Positions 17,855-26,030 of a stretch of DNA of 64,000 nucleotides are shown here, in pieces (within the stretch, counting starts at the first letter, position 1; every line of letters starts with the position of its first letter). The notes beneath the pieces were generated by a model. It saw nothing but the letters and a program-made list of their open reading frames with translations, was not told where the DNA came from and ran no database searches. The stretch comes from Streptomyces sp. HUAS MG91. GTDB lineage: Bacteria > Actinomycetota > Actinomycetes > Streptomycetales > Streptomycetaceae. The position numbers were made by a program, and so were the translations under genes. The stretch lies in assembly GCF_040529335.1 (NCBI RefSeq), contig NZ_CP159534.1, forward strand, positions 124,001-188,000, read 5' to 3'.

Positions 17855-17968
17855 GGGTACGGACTGTGGCCTGACAGACTCTCCGGGGCCGCCGGATCCC
17901 AGACACGAAGAGATCACAAGAGCGGCAAAACGTCCGTCCGTCGCCCCGGGTGTCGTCACGATCCAAGA

Positions 17969-19984
17969 ATGCTCGAACTCGGGGGGCGTCGGCAGCGGCG
18001 CAGATGGGTCATCATCGCTGTCCTATGCGGCACGATCGTCGCGGCGAGCGCTGCCTATGCGGTGCGACAGATCGCGCACGGCGGTCTGGAACCCGGGGAC
18101 ACCGCCGGTCTGCTCAGCCTGCCTCTCGGCGCGGCCGGTCTGGTGGCCGCGGTGGTGGCGCTGCGCAAACCCGTTGCGGGCAACGACGGCGAACAGGCCC
18201 GCGGTTGGGCGATCACGCTGGCGCGGCAGGTGCAGGACGGCGAGAGCCGGGTGTGGCGGCAACTGCTCGGCGACGACACACGACGCATCAATCTCCGCTA
18301 CGTCCTGGAACCGGACGGCAGCCGAGTCGCCGAAGCGCCCGTCACCGGGCAGGTGTTCGCCGAGGCCCAGGGGCCGACGGCCGTTCCGGACGTCCTGGAG
18401 TACTACCGCACCACCCGCCCCAAGCGACTGGCGATCACCGGCGAGGCCGGAGCCGGCAAGACCGTCCTGGCTCTGGAACTGCTGCTCGCGCTCCTCGAGG
18501 ACCGCAAGGACGATGACCCGGTTCCCGTACGTGTTCCGCTGACTCTGTGGGACACCGACCGGCAATCGCTGTCAGACCTGATGGCGCAGCGTCTCGTCGA
18601 TGCCTATGACTGGCCGCCGCGCATGGCGGCCTCACTCGTCGAGCACGGGCGGGTCATCCCCGTACTCGACGGCTTGGACGAAATGGACCCGCTGCTTCCC
18701 ACGGGCGCTCCGGATCCGCACGCGCCACGCGCCGGCGCGGTCCTGGAAGCGCTCAACGCCTACCAGCAGGGGCGTCACGGCGGCCCGTTCATCCTGACCA
18801 GCCGTCTCGACCACTACAACGCTCTCACCGCCGGTACCCGTCTCCTGGACGCCGCTCGGGTCACCATCGCGCCCGTCGGCATCACCCACGCCCGGACATA
18901 TCTCGCCGATCGCGCCCTCGACCTGCCGCGTTGGCAGCCCCTGCTCGACCACCTGGCCACCCGTCCCACCAGCGCGCTGACCACCATGCTGTCCACGCCA
19001 TGGCGGCTCTGTCTCGTCGCCACCGTGTACCACCGGGCCGGCGGCCCCGACGAACTCCTGGCCTTCACCGACGCGTCCGCTCTGGAAGAGCATCTCCTCG
19101 CCCGCTATCTCCCTGCCACCACGGCGGTCGCCCGCGGTGCCCAGCGCTATTCCCCCCGAGACGTCCATCTCTGGTTGCACCACCTGGCCGTCCACCTGTC
19201 GACGGAAGGCCCGTCCGGACAAGCAGGAGACGAAGCCACCGATATCAGCCTGCTCCGACTCTGGCCGTTCGTCGGGCGGACCCGGGTACTGAGGGCAGAG
19301 GCGCTCCTGAACGCCACCATCACGCTCTTGCCGCTTCCTCTTGCCTGGACAACACCCCGGCCGGGACTCCTCGCGCTGATCATCGGCATATTCTCACTGG
19401 TAACGAGTCTCGGGACCTTGTTCACACACGCTCAACCCGCGGCGCAGCACCTGGACTGGCACCTGACGGTCATGAAGCTCCTGTACATCACAACAGCGCC
19501 GTGCATCGGTCTTCTTGTCGGGCTGTTGTTCGGCGGACCCATCGCGCTGGGGCTCGGTGTGACCTTCGGCCTGTTCCTCGGAGTCATCGCTGCCATCACC
19601 GGCGAACCGTCCCGAGCCGCGACTCCTCGCGGGGTCCTGCGTGGCGAGATCCTGTACGCCGTTGCCTACGCGACAGTCACCGGGGTCACCTTCGGAAGTG
19701 CGATCGGCTTGGCCTACGGGACGTCCTATGGAGTCGCCATCGGCATCTGGATCGCCTTCAGCACCTTCTGGACCAATGGGACGCCCGCGACCCGCAGATA
19801 TCTCGTCTTCCTTCTCTGCTCCTTCCGACGGCTTCCCTTTCGGCTGGCGCGCTTTCTCGACTGGGCCGCTTCCGCCGGCCTGCTCCGGTACAGCGGCCCC
19901 GCGTACCAATACCGCCACCGTGAACTCCAGCGATGGCTTGCGGCCCACTCCGCCCCGCCCCCTTCCGTCCCGACGCATCTTTGA
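17969..19984 (+). CDS. Membrane-bound NACHT NTPase
   Basis: The 671-residue protein starts with two hydrophobic segments (about 13-32 and 46-66). A linker follows, then a NACHT-type STAND NTPase: Walker A GEAGAGKT at 158-165 and Walker B VIPVLDGLDEMD at 229-240, with the extra acidic residues typical of NACHT. The arginine-rich TSRLDHY block follows. From about residue 440 to 620 there are several further hydrophobic segments, then a basic C-terminal tail (YQYRHRELQRWLAAH). STAND ATPases are signal-triggered switches, and bacterial NACHT proteins include anti-phage and developmental sensors; here the membrane part could be sensor or effector. No protease, nuclease or repeat sensor domain was seen. 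The gene stands alone. Confidence 0.85.
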   Translation: MLELGGRRQRRRWVIIAVLCGTIVAASAAYAVRQIAHGGLEPGDTAGLLSLPLGAAGLVAAVVALRKPVAGNDGEQARGWAITLARQVQDGESRVWRQLLGDDTRRINLRYVLEPDGSRVAEAPVTGQVFAEAQGPTAVPDVLEYYRTTRPKRLAITGEAGAGKTVLALELLLALLEDRKDDDPVPVRVPLTLWDTDRQSLSDLMAQRLVDAYDWPPRMAASLVEHGRVIPVLDGLDEMDPLLPTGAPDPHAPRAGAVLEALNAYQQGRHGGPFILTSRLDHYNALTAGTRLLDAARVTIAPVGITHARTYLADRALDLPRWQPLLDHLATRPTSALTTMLSTPWRLCLVATVYHRAGGPDELLAFTDASALEEHLLARYLPATTAVARGAQRYSPRDVHLWLHHLAVHLSTEGPSGQAGDEATDISLLRLWPFVGRTRVLRAEALLNATITLLPLPLAWTTPRPGLLALIIGIFSLVTSLGTLFTHAQPAAQHLDWHLTVMKLLYITTAPCIGLLVGLLFGGPIALGLGVTFGLFLGVIAAITGEPSRAATPRGVLRGEILYAVAYATVTGVTFGSAIGLAYGTSYGVAIGIWIAFSTFWTNGTPATRRYLVFLLCSFRRLPFRLARFLDWAASAGLLRYSGPAYQYRHRELQRWLAAHSAPPPSVPTHL

Positions 19985-20114
19985 ACCGACCTCAGATCCA
20001 GAACTGCACCGGCCGGCATGTGAGCACGAAGGCTGTCGGCATCGACCGGGGTGGGGGCACGTCGGGCCGCCTACGCGCCCTTGATCCGTCATCATCGTCA
20101 CTGGGCCTTGACGG

Positions 20115-20440
20115 GTGAGGGTGTGTACTCGGAGCCTTGGGGCCTCTGGTGACGGGGGGCCTGTGAGCGGACCGGGTGACATGAACGGTGCTGGTGGTTG
20201 TGGGGACGACGTCGGCGCGGTGGTACGTCTTCTGGACAACCCCGAGGTGCGGCTGCTGACGCTCGTCGGAATCGGCGGAGTCGGCAAGAGCCGTCTGGCG
20301 CGGCAGGTGCGCGAGGCGCTGGAGCGGGTCGGTACCTATGTCCGTGTCGTGGAACTCGCCGGGGCGCCGCGCCCGAGGCGGCGCTCGCCCTCCTCACGGA
20401 GGCGCTCCCCACGGACCCGGGTACGCCGTGGAAGGCCGGT
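20115..20440 (+). pseudogene. N-terminal fragment of a LuxR/AfsR-type STAND ATPase
   Basis: From GTG 20115 the frame gives DVGAVVRLLDNPEVRLLTLV and the P-loop GIGGVGKSRLA, then VRVVELAGAP. This is the start of the ATPase module of large LuxR or SARP-type regulators. A one-base loss in a C-run near 20372 moves the match (PEAALALLTEALP) into the frame of the GntR-type gene downstream. The remaining several hundred residues of a STAND regulator are absent. The fragment therefore ends where FadR-like sequence begins, probably at a deletion joint near 20440. Confidence 0.65.
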
Positions 20441-20491
20441 GGCGTCGCCCGGACCGCTTCGGCGGGCCGGGCCGAGGGCGCGGCCGAGCAG

Positions 20492-21154
20492 GTGGCGGAG
20501 CTGGTCGCCGCGGTGGAGCCCGGGGCGCGGCTGGGGACCAAGGAGGAGTTGCGGGCCCGGTGCGGGGTCTCGGTGGGGACCTTCAACGAGGCGCTGCGCC
20601 TGCTGCAGTCCCGGGGGCTGGTCACCGTCAAGCCGGGGCCGGGCGGCGGCCTGTTCAGCGCCGAGCAGTCACCGATGGTCCGGCTCGGGAACTCCGTCCT
20701 CGCCCTGGACGCTCAGCAGAGCGACGTCGCCGACGCCGTACGGATCCGTGACGCCCTGGACCCTCTGCTGATCGAGGACGCACTGTGGCACGCCTCGCCC
20801 GCCGACATCTCCGGCCTCAAGGACCACATCGCGGCCATGGAGGCGGCCGTGGGCACGGCGGATCCCGTGGCGTTCATCCACGCGAACTGGCGGCTGCACG
20901 CGGCCATCGCCGCGATCAGCCCGAACGCGCTGCTCAGCTCCCTGTACTCGAGCCTGCTGGATCTGGTGGAGTCGCACACGCTGGCGGTGCTGCCGGCCAG
21001 CGAGGAACCGCTTGACCACTACATCGCGCACCGGCACGAGCTCCACCGCGATCTGGTCGACGCGCTCGAACGCCGCGACCGCGAGGCGGCACTGCGCCTG
21101 ATCCGCGAACACAACACCAGTCTCCAGTCGGAGGAACCCATCGCGGAGCTCTGA
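20492..21154 (+). CDS. FadR/GntR-family regulator with disturbed start
   Basis: The protein has a short winged helix (KEELRARCGVSVGTFNEAL, then LLQSRGLVTVKPGPGGGLF) and a C-terminal all-helical FCD ligand domain with the metal-site histidines spread over NWRLHAAIAA, HRHELHRDLVDAL and IREHN. Such regulators sense small carboxylates. Similar proteins begin at about VARTASAGRAEG, but at that point (about 20444) the codon is GTC, not a start. The first usable in-frame start is GTG 20492, which would shorten the first helix; translation from TTG 20198 would add relic sequence. The 5' end was altered by the joint with the ATPase fragment, so expression is uncertain. Confidence 0.65.
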   Translation: MAELVAAVEPGARLGTKEELRARCGVSVGTFNEALRLLQSRGLVTVKPGPGGGLFSAEQSPMVRLGNSVLALDAQQSDVADAVRIRDALDPLLIEDALWHASPADISGLKDHIAAMEAAVGTADPVAFIHANWRLHAAIAAISPNALLSSLYSSLLDLVESHTLAVLPASEEPLDHYIAHRHELHRDLVDALERRDREAALRLIREHNTSLQSEEPIAEL

Positions 21155-21294
21155 ACAAAAGCGCCGCCACCGGACGCCTCCACATCACCGGTTCACCGGC
21201 CAGGGCGGGCGGGGATCCTGCCGCACGGCCAGTAACCGGACACCGCCGGGTCGTCGCTGATCCCCGTTCAGAGGGTGACACGGCTCAGGTGGCT

Positions 21295-21945
21295 CTACGG
21301 GCTTTCGACGGCGAGCCTGCCGGCGAAGGCGATCATGGCCACTCCGCCGCCGGCCTTCATCAGCTGAATACGGCGTGTTCTCCCCAGGAACCAGGTCCGC
21401 ATGGATCCGGCGGCACAGACCCATACGGTTTCGATGAGTGCTTGGACCACTCCCCCGGCGAGGCCGATGACCAGCATCTGAAGAACGAGGCCTCCGCGCG
21501 AGTGGTCGACGAACTGGGGCAGGACCGCCATGAGCGACACGATGCTCTTCGGGTTGGCGACACCGACGAGAAAGCCCTGCCGTACCGATCGCGCCCGCGA
21601 CGTTTTCCCCGGGACACCGGCTGCGGACGACTCATTCAAGGAGAAGGGGTTGGACCGGGCCGAGCGCAGCGCGCTGACGCCCAGCCAGAACAGGTAGCAC
21701 GCACCAACGACCTTGACGGCCATGAAGAGTTTGGCCGATGCCGCGACGATCGCTCCGAGGCCGGCGAGCACGAGCGCCAGGAGGACGAGACCGCCCAGGG
21801 CGTTCCCCAGCACGATCCACATCGCAGACCGACGTCCCACGGTGATGGCACGGCTGGTTTCGAGCAGCACGGACGGCCCTGGAATCATCGACAGCACTGC
21901 CGACAGAGTCAGGAAACCGGCGACCAGGCTCAGGTTCACGGGCAC
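21295..21945 (-). CDS. LysE/RhtB-family exporter
   Basis: The 216-residue membrane protein has about six hydrophobic segments. The family-defining N-terminal block LSMIPGPSVLLETSRAI and the loop QGFLVGVANPKSI are clear. Members export amino acids or related solutes. GTG at 21945 or 21939 may be the start; no strong ribosome site is visible. It lies downstream of, and in the same direction as, the MHS transporter. Confidence 0.85.
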   Translation of the reverse strand: MPVNLSLVAGFLTLSAVLSMIPGPSVLLETSRAITVGRRSAMWIVLGNALGGLVLLALVLAGLGAIVAASAKLFMAVKVVGACYLFWLGVSALRSARSNPFSLNESSAAGVPGKTSRARSVRQGFLVGVANPKSIVSLMAVLPQFVDHSRGGLVLQMLVIGLAGGVVQALIETVWVCAAGSMRTWFLGRTRRIQLMKAGGGVAMIAFAGRLAVESP

Positions 21946-22106
21946 AGGGCGGACGATAACCGACGGTGGATTCGTCAGGGAAGAACACTGCCCGGTCCGC
22001 ACGCTGCTGTGCCCGGCGAGGTCTGCGACCGTCTGCTCAGGACCGTCACGAACCCGTCTCCCCCGGGCACCAAGCAACGGACTACGACTACGTGTCGTCG
22101 CAGGGG

Positions 22107-23639
22107 TCAGCTCGGAGAGTGTTCCTTGGCGTACCGGTACAGGTCCTGGGAGGTGTCGATGAGTTCTTTCTGTTCCTCCGTCGAGCCGACCATGGGCTGG
22201 GAGCCGTTGAGGGGCAGTTGCGCGCTCTCGGGGAGGAACTTGACGGTGATCAGGCCGATGACGCCGGCTGCCATGAGGTAGTAGGCGGGCACCAGCTTGT
22301 CGCCGGTGGCGTTCACCAGGGCCTCTGTCACCAGCGGGGTGGTGCCTCCGAACGCGGCCACGGCGAAGTTGAAGCCGATGCCCATGGCCGCGTAACGGAC
22401 CGCGGTGGGGAAGAGGGCGGGCAGGGTGGCGGCGCTGGGGGCGGCGAAGCACGCGAGCAGCGTGGACAGGATCAGCACACCGACGATGGGTCGCCAGTTG
22501 CCTTCGGCCTTGATGAGGAGGAACGCCGGGACGGCCAGGACGATCATGGCGGCGGCCGCGCCCGCGTACAGCGGGCGGCGGCCGATGTGGTCGCTGAGAC
22601 GGCCGAGGAAGGTGATGAGGATGACGATCCACACCATCCCGATCAGGACCAGGATGTCCGCCGACGTACTGGACCGGTCCAGGGTCTCCGTCTGATAGGT
22701 CGGCAGATAGCCGGTCACCATGTAGTTCGTGACGTTGTAGAGCAGGACCAGACCCATGCAGATCAGCAGCGGACGCCAGTGGTCGCGGACGATCGTCTTG
22801 AACTCGCTGCCGACCGAGTCCTGGGCCAGGTTCTTCTCGTGCTCGTCGAGCTGCTGCTGGAAAGCGGGCGACTCCTCCAGCTTCAGCCGCATGTACAGGC
22901 CGATGACACCCAGAGGTCCCGCGATCAGGAACGGCAGACGCCAGCCCCAGGACAGCATCTGATCGTCCGTGAGGATCACGTTCAACATGGTGACCAGGGC
23001 GGAGCCGAGGGCGTAGCCGACGAACGTGCCGAAGTCGAGCCAGCTCGAAAGGAACCCGCGACGGCGGTCCGGCGAGTACTCCGCCACGAAGGTCGTCGCG
23101 CCGCCGTACTCGCCACCGGTCGAGAAGCCCTGGACCATACGAGCGAGGAGCAGCAGGATGGGGGCGGCGATGCCGATCGTCGCGTAGCTCGGGATGAGGC
23201 CGATCGAGAACGTGCCCGCCGCCATCATGATCATGGTGGTCGCCAGCACCTTCTGCCGACCGACCCGGTCGCCGAGCGGGCCGAACACCAGACCGCCCAG
23301 CGGGCGCACCACGAACGCGGCTGCAAACGTCGCGAAGGACGAGATCAGCTGGGCTCCCGGAGAAGCGCCCGGGAAGAACACCTTGCCGATCGTCGCGGCG
23401 AGATAACTGTAAACACCGAAATCGAACCACTCCATGCAATTGCCGAGCGCCGACGCGCCCACGGCCCGCTTCAGCAACGGCTTCTCGACGACCTGCACAT
23501 CCTGGGCGCGGTAGGCCCGCCTGGTGCGCCGCAGCCTGCGGGCCAGCTCCTCCCGCACATGCTGGGGCATCCCCGCGATCGACTGCGGCATACGTTTGCG
23601 GCCTGTATTGGTCGGACCGTCAGAAGGTGTGTGAGCCAC
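22107..23639 (-). CDS. MHS-family transporter, proline/betaine-type
   Basis: The 510-residue protein has 12 predicted membrane segments. The block ASALGNCMEWFDFGVYSYLA and the loop GPLGDRVGRQKVL place it in the metabolite:H+ symporter branch. SIGLIPSYATIGIAAPILL and QGFSTGGEYGGATTFVAE are close to ProP-like osmolyte carriers. Unlike shorter MHS proteins it has a basic cytoplasmic N-terminus of about 45 residues and a longer C-terminal tail. The GTG start at 23639 is tentative; an in-frame ATG 48 bases on (MPQSIAGMP) is possible. Substrate assigned only to class. Confidence 0.87.
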   Translation of the reverse strand: MAHTPSDGPTNTGRKRMPQSIAGMPQHVREELARRLRRTRRAYRAQDVQVVEKPLLKRAVGASALGNCMEWFDFGVYSYLAATIGKVFFPGASPGAQLISSFATFAAAFVVRPLGGLVFGPLGDRVGRQKVLATTMIMMAAGTFSIGLIPSYATIGIAAPILLLLARMVQGFSTGGEYGGATTFVAEYSPDRRRGFLSSWLDFGTFVGYALGSALVTMLNVILTDDQMLSWGWRLPFLIAGPLGVIGLYMRLKLEESPAFQQQLDEHEKNLAQDSVGSEFKTIVRDHWRPLLICMGLVLLYNVTNYMVTGYLPTYQTETLDRSSTSADILVLIGMVWIVILITFLGRLSDHIGRRPLYAGAAAAMIVLAVPAFLLIKAEGNWRPIVGVLILSTLLACFAAPSAATLPALFPTAVRYAAMGIGFNFAVAAFGGTTPLVTEALVNATGDKLVPAYYLMAAGVIGLITVKFLPESAQLPLNGSQPMVGSTEEQKELIDTSQDLYRYAKEHSPS

Positions 23640-23913
23640 GCGCCGATGCCGCCTCTCCCAGTTTTTCCACTCTGTGCTCGCCAGGGCAAAGTCTCAGCCG
23701 AACTGATCACCCGGCGCATCCTGAGAACGGCTGCCCGACAGTTGCTCCAGCACACCACACCCCCGTGTTCCCCACCGCCCAACACACTCGAATGCCACGC
23801 CCCGGAACCCGCCAGGAGTACGGATCGGCGTACCTCGAATGCCCTCGGCGCCCGCGGCTCGGCGGTCGAATCGGGTTGCCGATCTCGAGCCCGCCTGACT
23901 AGCGTCGCCGTCC

Positions 23914-24429
23914 GTGACCCCGACACTGCGCACCGAGCGGCTCCTGCTGGAGCCGTACACGCCCGAGGACGAGGAAGACTTCGTCGCCCTGTTCCAGGAC
24001 ACCAGGGTGTCGCGGTGGATGGGTGACGGCCCCGCGTCCGAAGCCGCGGACCGGGCTCTGTTCGGACGGATCTTCACGAAGGTCTACGCCCAGGACCTGT
24101 TCGACGTCTGGGCTGTCCGTCGGGACGGGCTTCTGGTCGGCCATGCCGAGATCAAGCCGACCGACGTCGTCGGTGGCCACGAGATCATCTACGCGCTGGC
24201 CCCGGCCGCATGGGGGTCGGGCCTGGGGACTGAGGTGGCGGAGAGAATCGTCGCTCACGGCTTCGACACCCTCGGGCTGACCACGGTCCACGCCACCGTG
24301 GCCGCACCGAACGAAGCGTCACTGGCCCTGCTGGAACGGATCGGTTTCGACCCGGTCCGGAGCATCACGGAGGACGACGGCAGCATCACGCGCGTGCTGG
24401 CCCGTCAGCGGGCCGTGAGCCAGGGCTGA
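23914..24429 (+). CDS. GNAT acetyltransferase (RimJ/RimL type)
   Basis: The 171-residue protein opens with LRTERLLLEPYTPEDEEDF and carries the acetyl-CoA loop as AWGSGLGTEVAERI, with the final NEASLALLERIGF block. This is the RimJ/RimL-like N-acetyltransferase layout. The acceptor is unknown. Its last 44 bases overlap the end of the convergent TetR gene. Confidence 0.82.
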   Translation: MTPTLRTERLLLEPYTPEDEEDFVALFQDTRVSRWMGDGPASEAADRALFGRIFTKVYAQDLFDVWAVRRDGLLVGHAEIKPTDVVGGHEIIYALAPAAWGSGLGTEVAERIVAHGFDTLGLTTVHATVAAPNEASLALLERIGFDPVRSITEDDGSITRVLARQRAVSQG

Positions 24430-24973
24430 TCCCTTCGACGGCGAGACGGAAGAGCCGGTCGGCCTGCACCGCCGGTTCGCTGTGGTGCTCGGTGGCCAGT
24501 GCAATGCCGACGCTCAGGGTGAGCAGGTCGTGGAAGGTCACCTCACCCTTGACCGCCCCGTCCCGGATGGCGTGCCGGAGCAGGGGCGTACCGGCTTCTT
24601 CGAGCGCGTTGCCGCAGGAGTTCGTGGCGGGCTGGTCGGTGGGCGGCTCGTAGGTGAGGGCATCGGCGAGTCCGCGGGCGGAGACGGCGTAGTCGAGCAG
24701 ACCCTGGAGCCACTCCAGGAGCGCGGCCCGGCTGTCGTCGGTGTCGTTCAGGCGGCGGGCGCTGTCGCAGAGATGCCCGATGCGCTCGTGGAAGACAGCT
24801 TCGAGCAGCGCCTGCCGGGTGGGGAAATGGCGGCGCACGGTGGCCGATCCGACGCCGGCGGTGCGGGCGATCCGCTCGAGCGAGGCGTCGGCGCCATGGG
24901 CGGCCACCTCGGTCTCGGCGACGGAGAGGATGCGCTGGTAGTTGCGCCGGGCGTCCGAACGCTGACCGGTCAT
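24386..24973 (-). CDS. TetR-family repressor
   Basis: The 195-residue protein has an N-terminal helix-turn-helix (SLERIARTAGVGSATVRRHF) followed by a helical ligand domain with the C-terminal block common to small-molecule-sensing TetR proteins. The ATG at 24973 follows GAGGAAG at the right distance and is preferred to an ATG 12 bases upstream. It is divergent from an NmrA-like gene and two palindromes fill the space between, so it most likely represses both itself and that gene. Confidence 0.87.
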   Translation of the reverse strand: MTGQRSDARRNYQRILSVAETEVAAHGADASLERIARTAGVGSATVRRHFPTRQALLEAVFHERIGHLCDSARRLNDTDDSRAALLEWLQGLLDYAVSARGLADALTYEPPTDQPATNSCGNALEEAGTPLLRHAIRDGAVKGEVTFHDLLTLSVGIALATEHHSEPAVQADRLFRLAVEGISPGSRPADGPARA

Positions 24974-24990
24974 GTTCTTCCTCATTTGCT

Positions 24991-25045
24991 AAACGGCGGG
25001 CCCCGCCATATCTTAGCCGAGGCAAAACGGCGGGGCCCGCCGTTT
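24991..25045. promoter_or_regulatory. Tandem TetR-type operators
   Basis: Two copies of the same palindrome lie between the divergent genes. The copy at 25025-25045 has perfect 10-bp arms, AAACGGCGGG and CCCGCCGTTT, around one base. The copy at 24991-25010 keeps the left arm exactly and has CCCGCCATA on the right. Centres are 34 bp apart, near three helical turns, so two repressor dimers could bind the same face. Neighbouring TetR is the expected ligand protein; that link is inference. Confidence 0.8.
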
Positions 25046-25075
25046 ACGTTCTTCGGACTCCAAGGAGCGAGAACC

Positions 25076-25990
25076 ATGACCACTGACACCGCACCCGTCC
25101 TCGTCACCGGCGCCACCGGCCGCCAGGGCGGGGCCACCGCCCGGGCCCTCCTTGCGGCCGGGACTCCGGTACGCGCGCTCGTCCGCACCCCGGGCTCGGA
25201 GGCCGCCCGCGCCGTCGAGGAGCTGGGCGCCGAGCTGGTGAAGGCCGATCTTTCCGACCGGGACTCCCTGGACGCGGCCCTGGACGGGGTCCGTGCCGTG
25301 TTCTCGGTGCAGATGCCTCCCATGACCGAGACCAGCGTCGACTTCGCCGGGGAGCTGGCGCAGGCCACCCATCTGATCGACGCGGCCAGGGCAGCGGGCG
25401 TACGGCAGTTCGTGCAGTCCTCCACCAGCGGGGTCGGCGAGCACACCCGTACTCCCGGCTGGGCCGAAGGTCGCTGGGACGCGCTGGAGGGCTACTTCGC
25501 CACCAAGCAGGCGATCCTGGAGGCGGTGCGCGGTGCGGGCTTCGAGCGCTGGGCCGTGGTCAAGCCCGCCTTCTTCATGGAGAACATACCGGCGCTGCTG
25601 CCTCACGGCCCCGGCGGCGGCCTGGCCACGGTGCTGCACCCGGACACGGAGCTGGCGCTCGTGGCGTGCGCGGACATCGGCGCGGCGGCCGCTCACGCCT
25701 TCGCCGATCCCGACCGGTTCCAGGGGGTGGAGCTGGAGCTGGCCGGCGACCGGCTCACCATGACGCAGGTCGCGCGGGTCCTGTCCGAGGTCGCGGGAGT
25801 TCCCGTCGTCGCGCCGTCCATGTCCCTGGAGGAGGCGCTCGCCGCGGGCATGCCGACCTGGGGCGCCGGCCACGAGTGGAACAACACGGTCACCCAGCCC
25901 GCCCGGCCCGAGTTCGCCCGGGCACTGGGGATCCCGCCGACCGCGTTCGCCGACTGGGCGCGTGAGTACCTGACGCCCGCGGCCGACTAG
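25076..25990 (+). CDS. NmrA-like NAD(P)-binding protein
   Basis: The 304-residue protein is an atypical short-chain dehydrogenase. The nucleotide loop is VTGATGRQGGATARALL, a clear GxxGxxG form, followed by the NmrA blocks FSVQMPPMTE and VKPAFFMENIP. The usual catalytic Tyr-x3-Lys is not obvious, so it may act as an NAD(P)-sensing or quinone/aldehyde-type reductase. The ATG at 25076 follows CAAGGAGCGAGAACC. Divergent from a TetR gene with tandem operators, it is likely induced by a small molecule. Confidence 0.85.
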   Translation: MTTDTAPVLVTGATGRQGGATARALLAAGTPVRALVRTPGSEAARAVEELGAELVKADLSDRDSLDAALDGVRAVFSVQMPPMTETSVDFAGELAQATHLIDAARAAGVRQFVQSSTSGVGEHTRTPGWAEGRWDALEGYFATKQAILEAVRGAGFERWAVVKPAFFMENIPALLPHGPGGGLATVLHPDTELALVACADIGAAAAHAFADPDRFQGVELELAGDRLTMTQVARVLSEVAGVPVVAPSMSLEEALAAGMPTWGAGHEWNNTVTQPARPEFARALGIPPTAFADWAREYLTPAAD

Positions 25991-26030
25991 CCCGCGTCCG
26001 CGGGGTGCGGCACAGCGTTCAGGCACCCGG

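Noticed and set aside
21966..24026. Long His/Gln/Asp-rich frame antisense to the MHS transporter
   Set aside because: Composition is typical of a shadow frame of membrane-protein codons.
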